Shown here: piece by piece, positions 1 through 13,693 of the stretch
Layout of the letters: each line of letters begins with the position of its first letter
Numbering within the stretch: the stretch's first letter is position 1
Assembly: GCA_037576195.1 (NCBI GenBank)
Contig: CM075102.1
Location: forward strand, 48,046,745 to 48,110,744
Source: Phytoseiulus persimilis
Taxonomy: Eukaryota > Arthropoda > Arachnida > Mesostigmata > Phytoseiidae
Reading direction: 5' to 3'
DNA: 64,000 nt
Notes under the pieces: model-generated
The model's database searches: none
What the model saw: only the letters and a program-made list of their open reading frames with translations
Told to the model about the DNA's origin: nothing
Position numbers and translations under genes: made by a program

Positions 1-1650
1 CTTGGAGTACCCACTTCCACCAGCGGTTCTGAGAAAGGGTTTCCGCTGATCCAACTCCAAACATGTTGCAGTCCTCCGATCCGGAGACCTCGAATCTCAT
101 AACACAGCGTCGCTCGAAGAACGTCGAACGTCTGGCTGTGCTCAATCGAATTCGACCGCCTCGTCAAGAATGTCAGGGAAACCCCAAACGGCCCTTATGA
201 TGTCGAGCAACAAACTCGGAGGTGCCCGTCGTCAGATCCGGTCTCCCTCTTGCGAGCATCTCATGATAATGAGCGCGATCCGGAATCGACCACGCCGGGA
301 ATAGAACCCTCCTCGCTTCATGCGGTCTTCCCTCCTTTTTCATGTGTTTTGACTGTCAATCGTGGAGTCTGTGAAGCGGTTCTCCGATATTGATTTCCGT
401 TAGTTGGGGTCGGAGGCCATAGTTCCGGAAAGCCGTTGACGAGACCCATTCCAAGTCCGACTTCAGATCGCGCTCCGAATCATGTCCAAGGCGATCGAGG
501 AGGGCCCGCTCCTCCGGCAGCGGCGAGAGAAGGAGTCCCATGCAGAATCACCCCCGGCCATCTGACTTTTCCCGCCAGCGAGGAACACGGCGTCCTTGAA
601 GCTCCAAGGACGCCGCTTTGAAGCGACGTTGCTGATTTTTCCGTCTTCTCCTATCTTCAAGTCTTAATGAACTTGCGGATCCCGCCAGAAGCGGGTTCTG
701 TTGTCATTTCGAAACGGAGTCCGAACAGCCCCGAATAGAAACAAAGCCTCTCTCCTACAACAGCCAGAGCCGAGCGTTAGTTTATCTGTCATCTGGAGGA
801 TTGCCCTCAAAACTTAGATTCCATGGTCCACCACGGGGAGCCTGTGCTAATGAAGTCCAAGTCTATAACGAGGCCGAGAAGGGTGGAAGTAGCAACGCGG
901 AAAAACGCTCTAGGCCCCCAGGCGTTTGGTTTCGAATCAGGCAACAATAAAAACCGAATGAGTCGGAACTCGCTCCGAGATTGTTGAGCTCTCTCAACTC
1001 ACGTTAACCGACCAGCGGCCAACTCTCAGAAACCGCAGAAGGCCAAGCTCACGCGTCCTCGGAGCAGTGGGGTAATTAGTATGTAATGAGCTCAATGAAG
1101 GGGGACCTGGAGAAACATTCCTCTAGTGGCCGGAAGGTTCTCCGCAGAAGCCCACTAACCATGAGATAACGTTAGAAAGTTCTTTCGAACAACCTGACCG
1201 CGACCCAAGGCACGACTCAGGAGGCACGGAGTACGATACCGAGCCTCTCGACCCGACCGTCGGTTGCTGCTCATCGAGTGCCTCGCGCGTTCAATGCAGA
1301 TCACACGGAGCTACGCGCTAGCCGAGCTGTATCGTCCTCTATTTTTACCCTCGAGCGAACCACGATTCATCGCGGAAGCCGTGATTCAAACAGTTGCTGT
1401 GTTCGCGAGGTGCCCACCGGGCGGAGGCCACTCCGCCGCTTGTTCTGGAACGAAGCTCTCTGGAGTCGAACGATTGCAATGCTCGCGAGCTGGTAGCTTA
1501 ATGCAATGAAGGCAAAAAAAAAAAACACTAGAAATCTGCCTCTTCTCCTCCTGATGAAGAAAAACCTGAGCTGTCAGAGCCAAACTCCGCTTGAATATCC
1601 TGATAGAGACCCAAACTGCGAGCACTTTGAGCCAATGGCGAAGATATCTT

Positions 1651-1663
1651 GGGGGGGGGGGGG
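1651..1663 (+). repeat. G13 homopolymer run
   Basis: Thirteen consecutive G residues follow two T residues. No gene is associated with the run. Such runs are length-variable and error-prone in assemblies. Confidence 0.9.
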
Positions 1664-4046
1664 CGGAATCGGGGTTCATGACCATTTCCGTGTCTGCGTC
1701 GGAGATTCAATTCTGTCTCGAACGCGGAAACGATGAAGTTATGTGAATCTTCCTGACTGCAATTGAAAATTCCCTTCATCTCAGTCACAGGAAGTGCCTC
1801 ACAGCACTGAGGGGGGAGGGGCACGAATCCAGACTTGCTCCCCTATCTCTCGAGGGAAACGCAAAGCTGAGAACGAACGGATTCGTAGTTCTGTCGATTT
1901 CCCTCGACTTCCACACGAAATTCAATGTGAATCAAGAACAGAATCAAGACCCGGAGAGCTGAGAAGGCACGGAATCGTAGTTGTAGTTAGACGCATCGAA
2001 GAGGCTTTATGATAAGAAAAATGAGAAGAGATGGATGATAAATGAGTCATGATCATCATGGGTCAGGAGAGACTGAGCGCGTGAGCGTTTTCGAGCACTG
2101 AAAGAGACGAAACGGAAGAAATCCAACTTTTGGACTGTTACAGAAAGTTTTGCTGCAATAAAATTGATTGAGCATGTTCTTCTGCTCAACTCCGAGAAGC
2201 TTTTCAGATTCACACCAAGTTCTCGCATTCAATAGCGCATTTTAAGCTAGATTCATTATTGCGCGAATGAGAATGGGAGCGCATCGTTAAGGAAAATCGC
2301 GCGATCACAATGTCGCCCCGCCCAACGAAGAGTCGGTATGAGTTCAGCAGATTCACGGTCCACAGAAATGATCCATTTCGAAACCTCTCTATGTGAACCC
2401 TAACGCGATCGACCGTTCAGTTTCCCTGAGGGAGTTCCCCTGGTCGCAGATGTGCGGACTCGATGCGTCATCGTTTCATGATCTCACAGATGAGCTATCG
2501 CCGAACTGAGATTGGAAATATCGGGAACAGATCCTGATTAGAGCCCCTCGGTCGCTTTCTCCGACATCCACGGCAAGTCGTTGCTGATGACTCATGGCTC
2601 CTGCGGATGGGGCTAGAACAGAACGTGTTAGTGGAATGCTCTCTTGGAGGATGCAGCGGAGCTCGCGACAGAGCCGTGGTTGCGTGTGAACACACATGTG
2701 TATCTAGATACAATTCGTCCCCCTTCTACAAGGGAGGAGGAAACATTGTTAAGCGAACGCACGCGGACGGGAACACGACGCCAGGGTCTCAGGAGACAAA
2801 GGGCGCTGATAGGAACGTGCCGGTCACCAAGAAGCGAAGAGACACGGACGGGGTCAGACGGCGTGCGGCGACTCCGGTTCGTTCTAGGGGTTACGGATGA
2901 TATAACGGTAATCGAGAGTCCGATACGCTATTAGCATTATTCAATCAGCGCAACGTGTAAATCGCTCTCGCATCGTATTCCGAATATCGAGTAGCCGAAG
3001 GCGAGAATAGCGGGAACCCAACTAAAACGTTGGCCCCGCCGGTCCGCGATACCCTGCGACGATGACTTTCAATCGCGTCTCGAAACCTTTGTGTTCCGTG
3101 GCAACGGAGCACGGGAATCCTGAAGAAGCGAGTCTTTGTTGCTGCGTGGCACTGTTCGCAGCTGTTGAATTCCGAAGAATCAGTGGTTACCGGTTCGTTC
3201 CTGACTCTAGAGCTCTGAGATGAGTGCTGCTGATCCGGTCAAAAGACCACCAGATCGATTCCTGACTCCGGCTCCATGGTGAACGTTCCCATTCGAATCG
3301 ATACTCCATCCTGCCTGATACTTGACAGAGCCGATGACCGACAGTGTGTGAAACCTCATCTCAAGGTGGATTAGTTGCTCCCCAGCTCAAGATAATATCC
3401 ATATGTTGCTCGTTTGCTGTCTGGGCCTCCGGTCGAGCTCGACCTTGTGCCCCGTCGAAAACGCGGATACCCAAGCCCAAGGAAAACCGAAACGTCCCCG
3501 ACTGAGAACTACCGGCTTTATTAGCAGTTCTTCTTAGTCAGCAAGACGGGAACCACTTCCCGGAAAGTCCTCATGCCGGCGGGCGGGCGGGCAGGCGGAC
3601 TTGATTGTTCATCGACGAACGTCATGACAGCCAAGTCGGCATATAATTCGAGGTCAATCCTGAAAGGCCCAATGGCGGCTACAATCTCGTGAAAGCTCCA
3701 TCGGTCGGCCCGACCGAACGGAAATGCATTGTGTTTCCTTCCGATCGTGTCTCGTTTCTAGCGGCGATTGCGGCGACGCTGAAATCCTATGAGATTTTTT
3801 CGCGAGTCCCATCCTCGAGCAATCGATGGGACTGTTCCCGAGATGAGTTCGCGTGGCTGGATGCTCGTTCACATTTGAGCTCTTTCGTCGAATGAATCAC
3901 TTCAGGGGACGAAAGGTTTCTGAAACTGAACCAAAACCATTGGGATGAGAGGACTCAACCTTTCGGTTGGGAAGAAGGGAGAGAACGATATCTCAACTCG
4001 CTGAGCCTCCATCGGCTTGTTCAGAAACTCTGATGAAGCGGGGGCG

Positions 4047-4056
4047 CCCCCCCCCC
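4047..4056 (+). repeat. C10 homopolymer run
   Basis: Ten consecutive C residues are followed within five bases by another short C run. No associated gene was identified. Confidence 0.9.
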
Positions 4057-5236
4057 ATTCCCCCCGGCGCTCGGGTCAGGGTTGAGACGGTCGGCTCGAT
4101 GTTGTTATCACCGTCACGCGCACCGTCGACAACCGAGGTCCGCGACTTGGAGGAGGAAAGTTCTCGAGCCTTAGAGGGATCCTAATTTCCTCCCTGTTCG
4201 TTTAGAGCTTACCAGGGAAACGTGAAAATTGGGAAAAGTGTTTAGTCTTATCACCTGATTATCGGAGCCGACACGCTTCCCCGACCGGCTTGGGATGAGG
4301 GATTGGGTCGGTCACTCGTGCTAATTAATTTGTTCGCCGTATAAGCAACATAAGCGTCGCTGATTTGGATAGCCTTGAGAACTTTTTTTCTCCCCGCAAT
4401 CGACTGCAGATCTGCGCTGCCTTTGATTCCAGAGGGGTGGCCCGGACGACTTGAACGGCTTACGACTTCTGATGTGGGACGAACACCAGGACGTTGAGCA
4501 GAGCGTTTATATGCACTCTGCATAGTCGGTCTTCGCTCGTCGACTGCCTGAAATTCTGCCGTCGATAAGCTTTCCCAGCACTAGCGTTCCACGAGATCGG
4601 AGCAAAGTGAGAATGCGTTGCCGAGAACGCTCAGGTTGGGCCATCAGGAGTTTTGACGGTGAGTGTGATGTTCGCCGTGGTCGGGAGGAATCGGTGGGGA
4701 TCCGCAGAAGGAGAATCCGCGCTTGATAGCCATCGCTTTGTCAGTTTCGCCATCGCCTACGACTTCGAGAAGTCAGCGAGATGCAGAGAAACGGGCGAGT
4801 TCCGAAAAACCGGAGAAGCCATGCCGAGTCGCTCTTCAACGCTTCTCGTACTAGATCGTGTCGTTTATAATCGACGAAAACTAGCTCCTTCCGAGGGAAT
4901 GAGTTTTTTTTTGCGAAGAATCTCATTTGAATCGACGGTGAGAATCGCTTGTCGTTCCTTTCGTTCGCGCTCAGTCGCCGACGATAAAAATCCTTGCGGC
5001 TCCTGTCGGTCCGTGGCCGGCCTCCTCCTCCTTGGGATTCCTGTGATTCTTCGCGCTGATTTCCATCCCTGAGACCAGGCGGTCATTTAGAGACATCTCT
5101 GAGCCGAGAGTGTTGCCATCAACAGGTTACGGAATTCCTCACTGTGACATCTCCTATCCGGATAACTACGCCAAGGAGATCCCTCCTCGAATGAGTAGAC
5201 TGACTCCGTTCCCTCGAGTTCATTCAGGGCCTCTGG

Positions 5237-5242
5237 TTTATT
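5237..5242 (-). terminator. Poly(A) signal of the 5.3-6.5 kb gene
   Basis: AATAAA on the minus strand (TTTATT on the plus strand) lies about 95 bp downstream of the stop codon at 5337-5339. It fits the 3' end of the unassigned five-exon gene. Confidence 0.5.
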
Positions 5243-5336
5243 TCATCATCGCCGCATTCAGCTGAGAACGATTGGAGTTTTGATGGGCGAAAATATGGTT
5301 CCCGTGCATACGAGAGGAATAAAGGAACTTTTCTTT

Positions 5337-6469
5337 CTAGCCAGGAAACACTTCAAAAATCGAGTTCCGCCCCAGCGATGATGTCATTTCCGGATCGAAC
5401 TTCTTCCGATCCTGCTTCGGACTTTGCTGATCCTCATCCCACAACTCTCTCAATTTGAGCCCGTCGACTCGGAGCCGATAGCCGGCCGGTTCAGGATCCC
5501 GATTTTCCTACTCGCTCACTTCCCGATGAGTCCTCGGGTGGCCCATTCTGTTGGGGAGTCGAATTTTCAGAGGACATTTCTCTGAGAATAAACAACGAAA
5601 CGAACGAGCGTCTCCCTTCGTATCCAGCACAGATTGCATCTGGTCGGGGGAGCGCTAGATTCGATTCATCCATCGTCAAGGAGAAGCCCTGGCCAGCCAG
5701 GGACTTCGCGGGAGAAGCACGCTGTGAAAAATATCGGCTCCTTCCTCGCTTCGTACAAGATTAGCTTTTTATCGGATGACTTGTACTTAGCTCCACGCAC
5801 CTTCACGCCCTCCACGCAAACAAGTTCGCAGTCCTCGCGTGCGAACTCCGCAGAAGAGACGCGCCCCCGCAATCGATAACCCGGCTGCTGGCTTACGGGA
5901 CCCGATTCTGGGAGAGTTTGTGAAGATCAGCCCACTTCAGAATATCCATGTGGCTTTGAGAATGTCGCCTGACACCACCGTTTTGATGTGGGAACGCTGC
6001 TCTCGCGCGACATACCTGGGAAGTCCACATTATTGAACCGTTTCGTTGCATCATAAGGGCAGGAAATCAGTGGGCTCATCCTCTCCGAGATATCATCGTG
6101 GGCGTCGGACGGAATATTAGAAGAGATGGAAGACTGCACGTTCTCGGTGCCAGCGGCGAGGCCGGATTTTTCGATCAAGCAGCCTTGCCTGTCTTCGAAT
6201 TCGCAGATTTGCATGTTGTTTCCGGTCTCGAGTAATCTCCAGTGGCAGGTTGAGGTTGAGTGGAATCCCTCGGCGACCTTCGGAGTGCGACTCTCCGTGC
6301 AGCCCGGGCTCAAGAAATCGAGTTTTTGTTCCGCAGGAATCCATGTGCCCCCCTCCTCTGGTTTGTATCTTGCTCCCTCGAGAAACAGATCACGTTCGCG
6401 AGAGAAAATGACGCGAGGAATTCACCACGAAACGTAAATAGTAACGGATACTCACAGTCGTTTATTCAT
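5337..6469 (-). CDS. Unassigned five-exon gene, about 268 residues
   Basis: I do not recognise the product. Five minus-strand exons join in frame: 6469-6456, 6368-6016, 5907-5801, 5721-5520 and 5467-5337. The introns are 87, 108, 79 and 52 bp with donors GTGAGT, GTATGT, GTGCGT and GTGAGC, and all four junction phases agree. The predicted protein is hydrophilic, rich in Ser, Glu and Pro in its second half, and has no clear signal peptide or membrane segment. Residues 8-30 are Trp/Glu-rich (EEGGTWIPAEQKLDF), a cysteine-containing stretch follows (CHWRLLETGNN), and the tail is charged (LRELWDEDQQS). The ATG at 6469 is the chosen start. An open frame continues about 20 codons upstream, so the true start is uncertain. 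A minus-strand AATAAA lies about 95 bp beyond the stop. The exon chain is observed; that it is transcribed is inference. Confidence 0.6.
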
Positions 6470-9400
6470 CTCAAGGGAAATTAACAGAGGCGGTGGCAAC
6501 CGCCGGATTTCTCCTCGGCGCGGTGCTCACGGGCGCTCTTCGCCTCCTGAGCATGGTATCTTGTGTTCTGCTGTCGTGCACAGAACGATGCATGTTGCCG
6601 GCTCGTGGACGCCATCGAGTCGTTGACAACGCGTGCGGGAACGAGGCCGGTAATGACGAAGCATCGCGGTCCCTCACCTACAGCAGCAGCGCCCCGTTGA
6701 ACGGAAATCGATCCCGGCTGTGTTAACTTCATTAAAAATTGCTCGTCGAGAAACCCACTCGGCGAAAACTCGGGAAGAAGAGTGAATCGACCGCTTTTGT
6801 GGAATCTCGGAGCAGCGTGAGCTCCCGGCGATTCGGTCTCGAAGACTGGCAGGTTTCGAGCAAGCGCTGACAAGCTCGTGTTCGAGAGAAGAGAAGAAAC
6901 GTCTCAAGTCTGAACGATCCTCTGCGGTCCCTCCGGAAGGCTTTCGTCGATCCAGAGGAGATTTTCGAGCCGTTGTCCGCCCAAACCCATAGTTTATAGG
7001 AGTGAGCCCGAAGTGGAGGGAGTTCGAAATCATGTCTCCAGGTCGAACGGGGATTGCAACCCGTCTCTCAGCTTGCCGGCTGCAATCGGAGAACTGAATG
7101 TTGGAGGAATGAGAGGGAGGAAATCGATCGGAAGGCGAACACCGCGAGTTCAGCGTCTCAGCCGGAATCAACAACCCAGTCTCTCGTGGATTCGCGGGAT
7201 AGCGGCTTCAAAAGAATCAAGGAGAAACAACTCCATTCCCCTGGGTGGATACTCGCAGCGGAGAGCGGCGGCAATTCGTTGTGATTCCGGTTCCCACCGC
7301 AGTTCTGCTGGTCTAGACCCTGAACTTATCGTGACGTCCGCTGGTTTCGAAAGTGTTGTCCTAAACACGAGCTTTTTCCAGAACGAGCGGGGTTCCGGCA
7401 CCTCAAGCGGTCATCCTACACTACGGAACACCGCAGTTGTCTCTCGTTAGGATTTCAATTGTGTGGATAGATCCGTGGGAGCTCACAGCGGAGAGCAGCG
7501 GAAATGACAAGCAGCGGGGCCGAGGCATCTTCAGGGATCCCATGCTAGGATACTTGTTGAATAACATCGCAGATGTTGTTTGTTCTCGCCGGCTCGCTGT
7601 GGCAACGGAAGGAACAGCGGCCGATGCTGTTGCTGTGCCACTAGGAACGAACAACAAGCATATGCGGCTCAAGTGACGCTTGAGTCGGTCGGATTAAGTG
7701 GAAAGGAAGATTTGCCCAGGAGACTAGGACGAGCTTTTAATATCAAGCTAGTGTCTCCTACATTTTGCGCTGCCCATCTGTAGCGGAAGCAGTCAGTCAC
7801 TCAGCGAACCCCCAACCCGGTTAACAGTGTCGAGCTTGTAGGAGCGAAAGCTAATTAACGCGCGCTCTGAAGTAACGATCCGACCACATCGATGCCACCG
7901 TCGCCTGGAGCTATTATCAGGAGAGCCAGGACGAGACAGAAGGGAAGCGTTCATGGAACGTCACCTACCCGTGAAGTGCATGCTCAGCAATGACTGCGTA
8001 TTATCTTCCCCTGTATACAGCGGTCGAGATCGGCGCCAGATAGAGGATGGACGGAGTCAGCCATAAGGACATTGGAGGTGGAATAGGTGAGCGTTCATCT
8101 CCAAACGGACTCTGATTGTGAGTGCCTGACCGAGATAGCAGTCCGGCGGTTGGCGGAATCTAGGAGGACTCGACCCATACGCAGGCCGCAGCTGAGAGGG
8201 CTACAGGCTACAAACGGTCACGAAGGGGCATGGGATTTGGCGCAGTCGTTCCATGAATTTCACTCAACCAGGGCAGCTCTAGACGCCTCACGAAACGAAC
8301 GCCTCCTTGCTAGGAGTCAGAGAGACCTTGCAGATCGGAGCGAACGACTCGATTCCTCACAACGAAACCAGGTGACGGTACAAGAAATAGGAATGGGGGC
8401 TCCAGAGAGAGGAGGATACAGTCGCGGGCCGCCCCCATGTTCTGCTCATCCGAGGAACCACTAGTGAGCTGTGGCAGCGAATTGGGCGACTTGAGCTATC
8501 TCTGCGGTATCATCTGATGGAGCCCGCCGGCCGCGGGTCTGGGGACGAATTGGTCTGTACCGCGCGCACACGCTCAAAGGCGCTCAATCGATCCAGCATC
8601 AGAGTTTCTCAGTACGATCGACAGTGTGCAAAGCGGAGTTTCCCTCGCCGACTCCCTCGACGCTGAAGTCTTCTCCGTTTCACGATGTGTTTTATTCCTT
8701 CCGAAGCTATGAAAGCCCTTCCTGAAGACTCTGTCTGCTCGGCTAGGTTTTATGATTCGATTTCCTAATCCCAAGCTCCAGATATCGTCTGCACTGAGTG
8801 AGATGTCGATCCCCAAGGTGAAAATTTTTGGTGGATTCGCGGGAGCCAACACCGGGCGCATCATCTCCAGATCCCTCCAGAATTCTATCAGCCTTATGAA
8901 CCGACATCAATCGATCAATAAATACGAGAATGGAAGGCTCAGCATATGAATTTATTTCCTGCTGACAGCTGGGCAACCCATTCTGTCCATGGATTGCGAC
9001 GACAAATCTCGAAACCTTTTCGTCGTAGTGGTATTGCCTCCCGATTCGACTGCGAGCACGGGGAATCTGGTAATGAAACGAACAACACCGAGACATCCTG
9101 GTCCCGGACTGTTCGACCTCGGTCGTTTCGGTCCCGAATGATGGCGGTAATCTCTGTATGATAATGTTCGGGGTCCTGATGCTTGCATAGTTATTCCTCA
9201 GGGTCCTTATGGACACTCGTTATGCCCACACCGAAAGCCCACCGCCGATTCGCCCCGCCGGTCGCCGCGTGCCGCCAACGGCGGGTCACCGGGCCGACGT
9301 CAAGCTTTGGCAGCGCTTCACCGCATGTTCTGACGTAGTGATCCATCATTGGTTCATGACTGCATTCATTCTCCGCCCGTCCGCTTCTGGAGGTTTGTAA

Positions 9401-12400
9401 GGCATCTCTTGATCGAATCTACGAGGTTCAGATCCCTTGAATATAAGCTCAAGCGCGCGTTCGGACAAAGTGGCGCTGACTTTCTCGAATAGAGACGATC
9501 GCATACATCCTGCGTACCTCAGCCGAGCTAAGAAGAGGGTTCGCGATGTCGGGGAATTTTCTGCGTGGGAAGCTTCCCTCTATCGAGGCCAACGCAAACG
9601 ATAGCGAACTTTTTTTTTATCAAGGAGGATCGTCGGACTCAAACGACACTCGTTCATCCCTAACCTCCATCAAACTTGCCTGTGAGAGAATCGTCTTCTT
9701 GGAGTCGAAATCAATGAAGAGCATCGGAGGCAGAAGTACTGGAACGTATGTATCCCATGTTCGCGATGCGGAGAGAATACGATGAAATTCAGTCCAGGCG
9801 GTTCCCCCGCGTGGGATCTTCCCGTCTGGAAACGCCGTGTGCCTCTCCTCCGTGCGTCGCTGCCGCGGAGTGTGGTTCGGCGCGCAACCCTGCTCCTGAT
9901 GCTCAAGCTTTTCTCAATTGCGCTACATTGTCTTGATTATACCTGGATTCATCACTTTGACCCTTGTCTGCCTCCGCCCTCCCATGCATAGGTGAACGCG
10001 ACGAGCTGATCCGGGTTGCTAACAGCGATCGTGACAGACGCGATATGCGGCCTCCCTCCGCTGCTGACCACCAGGAATTTTCGTAAAAACGTTCACTTTA
10101 TTCGAGCTGTCTACAATCTATGTGGGAGCTCCTGCCTTTCGTTCGTGACTTTTCAGAGTAAGAGGTTCCCGTTCCGTGCGAGTGCACGGCTCGGGACGCA
10201 GAATAAAGTAAGTGGTGCATGGATCTCTCGCTGCAAAAAACAAACGAAGCGATCGTTCTTGGAACCGCTCGAAAAAGCTCCCAAGACAAACTTCCAGATG
10301 TACGGGAAGAGCTCAAACGGGATGAGCGTTCATAGGAGTCAGCTACTCTTCTCTGAATCGATTCACGGGAGCAGGCGAAGATCATCGAAGCGGTGATTCG
10401 TGGGACGTCAGATAATGTGGTAAACCAACTTGAGTAGAACCCGGTTTCTATGAAGCCGGTGAAAGGGAACGCTCAGTCATCACGGACTCTTCCGCTTGTC
10501 CTTGCCAAGTGGCTATTTTGATTCCGGGAGTATATTCTCCCCGATGCTAGGAAGAGCAGTCCTAGCGAATCCGGATTTAACGGGCACTCGGCTGTCACGA
10601 ACTAATTCCATGTCCCGGCTCTTATCTCGTCCCACGCTAATCGAATCGGCCACGAAGACGAACCAATTGAGGAGACTCAGGAAATCAAGGGCGATCCGAC
10701 GGCTGGGATCGCCGAATCGGTCGCCGGACGGGGACGATGGAGATGATTTGGACGAATATGTCGCTCTCACAAGCTTTGCAAGGCCATGAACGCTGTGGAT
10801 GCAGTGCAACATTTCCTGCACAGGACATCAGTGCACTAGCAAGTACTGTTGGACGATCTGGCGGGAACATGTAAACAACCGCTTCGAACAAAGAGGCATC
10901 CACCACTATTATTCCGCGATTCCCTCCGCTCCGAGACTGTTCAGCTTCTCGATCGAGGCTGTCATGTGTACTCGAGACCAGAGACTGTTTGTCACTGTCT
11001 GTCTCGCTCTGCACAACACAGATGAAGCTCGCTAATCGAGCGGATTCTTGTCGAGGTAGTATCTCCGGCATTCTCGAACTTCGCGAACGGAGTGCTCTCG
11101 ATCGGGGCCATGATTCGCCTGGATTCCATCGGAAGATACCGGAGGCGGCACGGAACCACCCTTGGCGCGCGAAAGAATGCTCCAGCAAGTCGAGCTTTGA
11201 AGAGTTTTTCCTCCTCTCCTGTTCGCCCCGGCGTGCCACAGCGCCTTTGCGTAGAGGGAGGTCGCGCCAGCGCACGTTGTATCGATGGCAGTCTCCCTAA
11301 AAACACTGGTAACATAGTCCGCTGAGGTTGCCCGCCTCCATCGCGCGGGAACCGCCGCGCAATGAAGGAATCGTTCAACGGAGACAGACGAATGGAGAGC
11401 GAGCGGATATACGGTGGTCCCATGAGCGGACAAAAAGCAAGAGAGTACGATATCGGATATCAACTCGCAAGTATCCCAACGGACTCCCAGTCATCCTCCT
11501 GGTGGGGAGATGCAAATTTCCTACGTGTTCACAATGTTTGCCAATGCCATATATCTAACGGTTCATTAGGGTTAAGGTGGTAATCCCGTGATCATCTCAT
11601 ATTCCACGTCCCGCACATTATTTACCGCGTCGCAGAATCTCCATCCGTGCACAAGGAGGGTGTTCTGCACGGCCCCGACTCTCTCGTAGAGAATATGATT
11701 TCCAACGAGAAGAGCCGTGATCGGAGGTAAACGAGAAATTCGAGAAATCGCGAGTCACCATCCCTCGCAGTCGAGTGCGCTCCGGAAAAGAACAACAGGC
11801 ATCTCGCTTGAATGGATTCCGTCGGATCCCCGACAAAACACTCTCAATGAAGGCATCACATGCCATTGTTCAGCGGGAAGAACCCTGAGAACGCGCGCAA
11901 AATACGCATCAACAGTTGAGCTCCTGAATTCGCAATAAGAGCTGACTCTCGCCTTGTCGAGAGAACTGAGCCATGCCGCCAACAATGACTTTTCTGCCTG
12001 TTGTTTCGTCGTCTCTGACGTCTCCGCTATCTTTTTCATGGAACTCAGTCTGCAGAACTCGCTCAGTCGAACTCTATATTTTTATTAAACGTGTCATGAT
12101 AGCCCCTGGCCCGAGACTGCACCAGAGGCAAGAACTCCTACTTTCAACTCCACCTGCCAGACCTCGGTGTGCCTTGTGTTGCTGAAGCAAAAAACCGATG
12201 CTGCCGGCAAACCGTGTCAGCGGCAGCGACCCTCTCCTGCAATCTCCGTTGCAAGAACTACACGATGAGGTGCAAAGACGCTGTTGACAATCATAGAACG
12301 ACGCTTGGAAGTGTGATAGAGTTCGGGGCACGGATTGAGCTGTTAATTGTGCCGGCTATTGCTTGAAAGCTCGGCTGAGAACTGTTTTTATTGCTTGACA

Positions 12401-13383
12401 CCAAGAGCATTGGGCGCCCAGGGCTCCGACATTCATTCTCATCCAGATAAGGAAGCGTTTCTGAAGGAGGAGTAAAGTTTTATATAGATAGGGTTCGCGG
12501 AAAGCTGCCGTTTAACAGTTGGTCTTCCATGGGATCGGGCATCCTGATCGCGGACCTGTCCGCGTGGGATCCAATGTGGGAGTCTGCGGGCGAGCATCCT
12601 ACTCGAATCGCATTCCGTCACGGAACCGATCCCATCGATGTGGACAAAGAGAACAGTTCAGTCTAAACTGAAACCTGTCGGACGGAGAATACAATGAACT
12701 CGCGATCAAGCTCGAACTAAACGGACGATAATCATACTGTGACAAAGTCCATGTGACGCCCAACAAGGATAGCGTTTCAGATCAACGGGTTCTATCCTTC
12801 CGATCGGGGAGAGAATCCTACGCGACATTCCCATCGTCAGGTTGGAAGCGAAAATGTCGAGTTGAGCGCGGTTTCGCAAGGGATGATTTGGATTCCTCGG
12901 GCCCCGCCAGAAGTACTTCGACGTGGTGGAGATCGAGGATCCTTCACTTATTCACAGCTCGGGTGTTTTTCTGCATGTCCGTTTGACTACCCGATTTCGA
13001 GAATTATTTCCGCCGGACAAGAGTCCTTTCTCGACCCTTATGAGATGTCGCGTCATCTTCCATCCAAGTCTTACTGGCTGGGTGCTCTCATCCTTAGGAC
13101 TTGGATTTCCATGGAATGCACATTCTCACGCACACAATCGTAGCTTGCTGTTATTCCCATTCTCGTGGATGAGCAATCGATCTCCTTGTCCCGGCGCTCA
13201 TTCGATGATTAATCTTGTGATAGTCATGGGAGAAGCCGAAAAGCTCGTCGATTCCACGTTGGACACTAAATTTTCGTGTTGTGTTCCAAAGTATATTGCG
13301 TGCAGACCTCCCAGTTCCACCTCACGCTCAGTTCTGACAGTCCTACTCATCACTCGCGCTGACGCAAATCGGCAGACCCCTAC
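6470..13383. other. No supported gene
   Basis: Several overlapping open frames exist on both strands but none gave a splice-consistent chain or a recognisable domain. The most protein-like are a plus frame at 7437-7676, competing plus and minus frames at 8574-9216, and two competing minus frames between about 12075 and 11755. In that last place a frame starting at an ATG (12039) and an alternative beginning after a possible acceptor both read well, so I call neither. Confidence 0.35.
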
Positions 13384-13693
13384 CTTCACAGTGACGGTCT
13401 CCTTCTCCTCTCCGATCCGCTGCAGTCACCGCTGCTGCTCGCAACCCGCCACTGGGCTCTTCGAAAAAAAGTGAAGTCAGATCCGCAAAGACGATCCGTG
13501 ACCCTTCTCCATGGAAAATGCCCGGTATAGCGTATGCTACGTTAGGATAACCATATTCCCCAAGTGCTCCGTCGCTCTTGCCGCAGTCGCAAGGAAACGA
13601 TTCGAGTACTCGCTTCCTGTCCTCGCATCGACCAGACTTTTCCTTCGAATCGTCGATCCTTCGTAGGACAGGTGTGCTCGAATCCATCGTCAT
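13384..13693 (-). CDS. Candidate first exon, unassigned
   Basis: A minus-strand open frame starts at ATG 13693 and runs 103 codons to a good splice donor (GAAG then GTAGGG) at 13384/13383, in phase 1. The peptide has a low-bias, protein-like composition, with motifs such as FPCDCGKSDG and SRIVFADLTSLFFEE. The other two minus frames here are broken by stops. I could not find a downstream exon with matching phase, and a plus-strand open frame overlaps it. No family is recognised, so the exon may be spurious. Confidence 0.3.

Larger units (their letters stand above)
1..5236. other. Gene-poor region, no supported gene
   Basis: I read both strands and found no exon chain with consistent splice phases and no recognisable domain. 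Short open frames occur on both strands, for example the minus frame at 4251-4523, but they look like chance frames in balanced-G+C sequence. Simple-sequence runs at 1651-1663 and 4047-4056 are listed separately. Confidence 0.4.

Noticed and set aside
4653-5072. 139-codon plus-strand open frame
   Set aside because: Arg/Ser-rich composition, an overlapping minus frame of similar quality and no splice or domain support.
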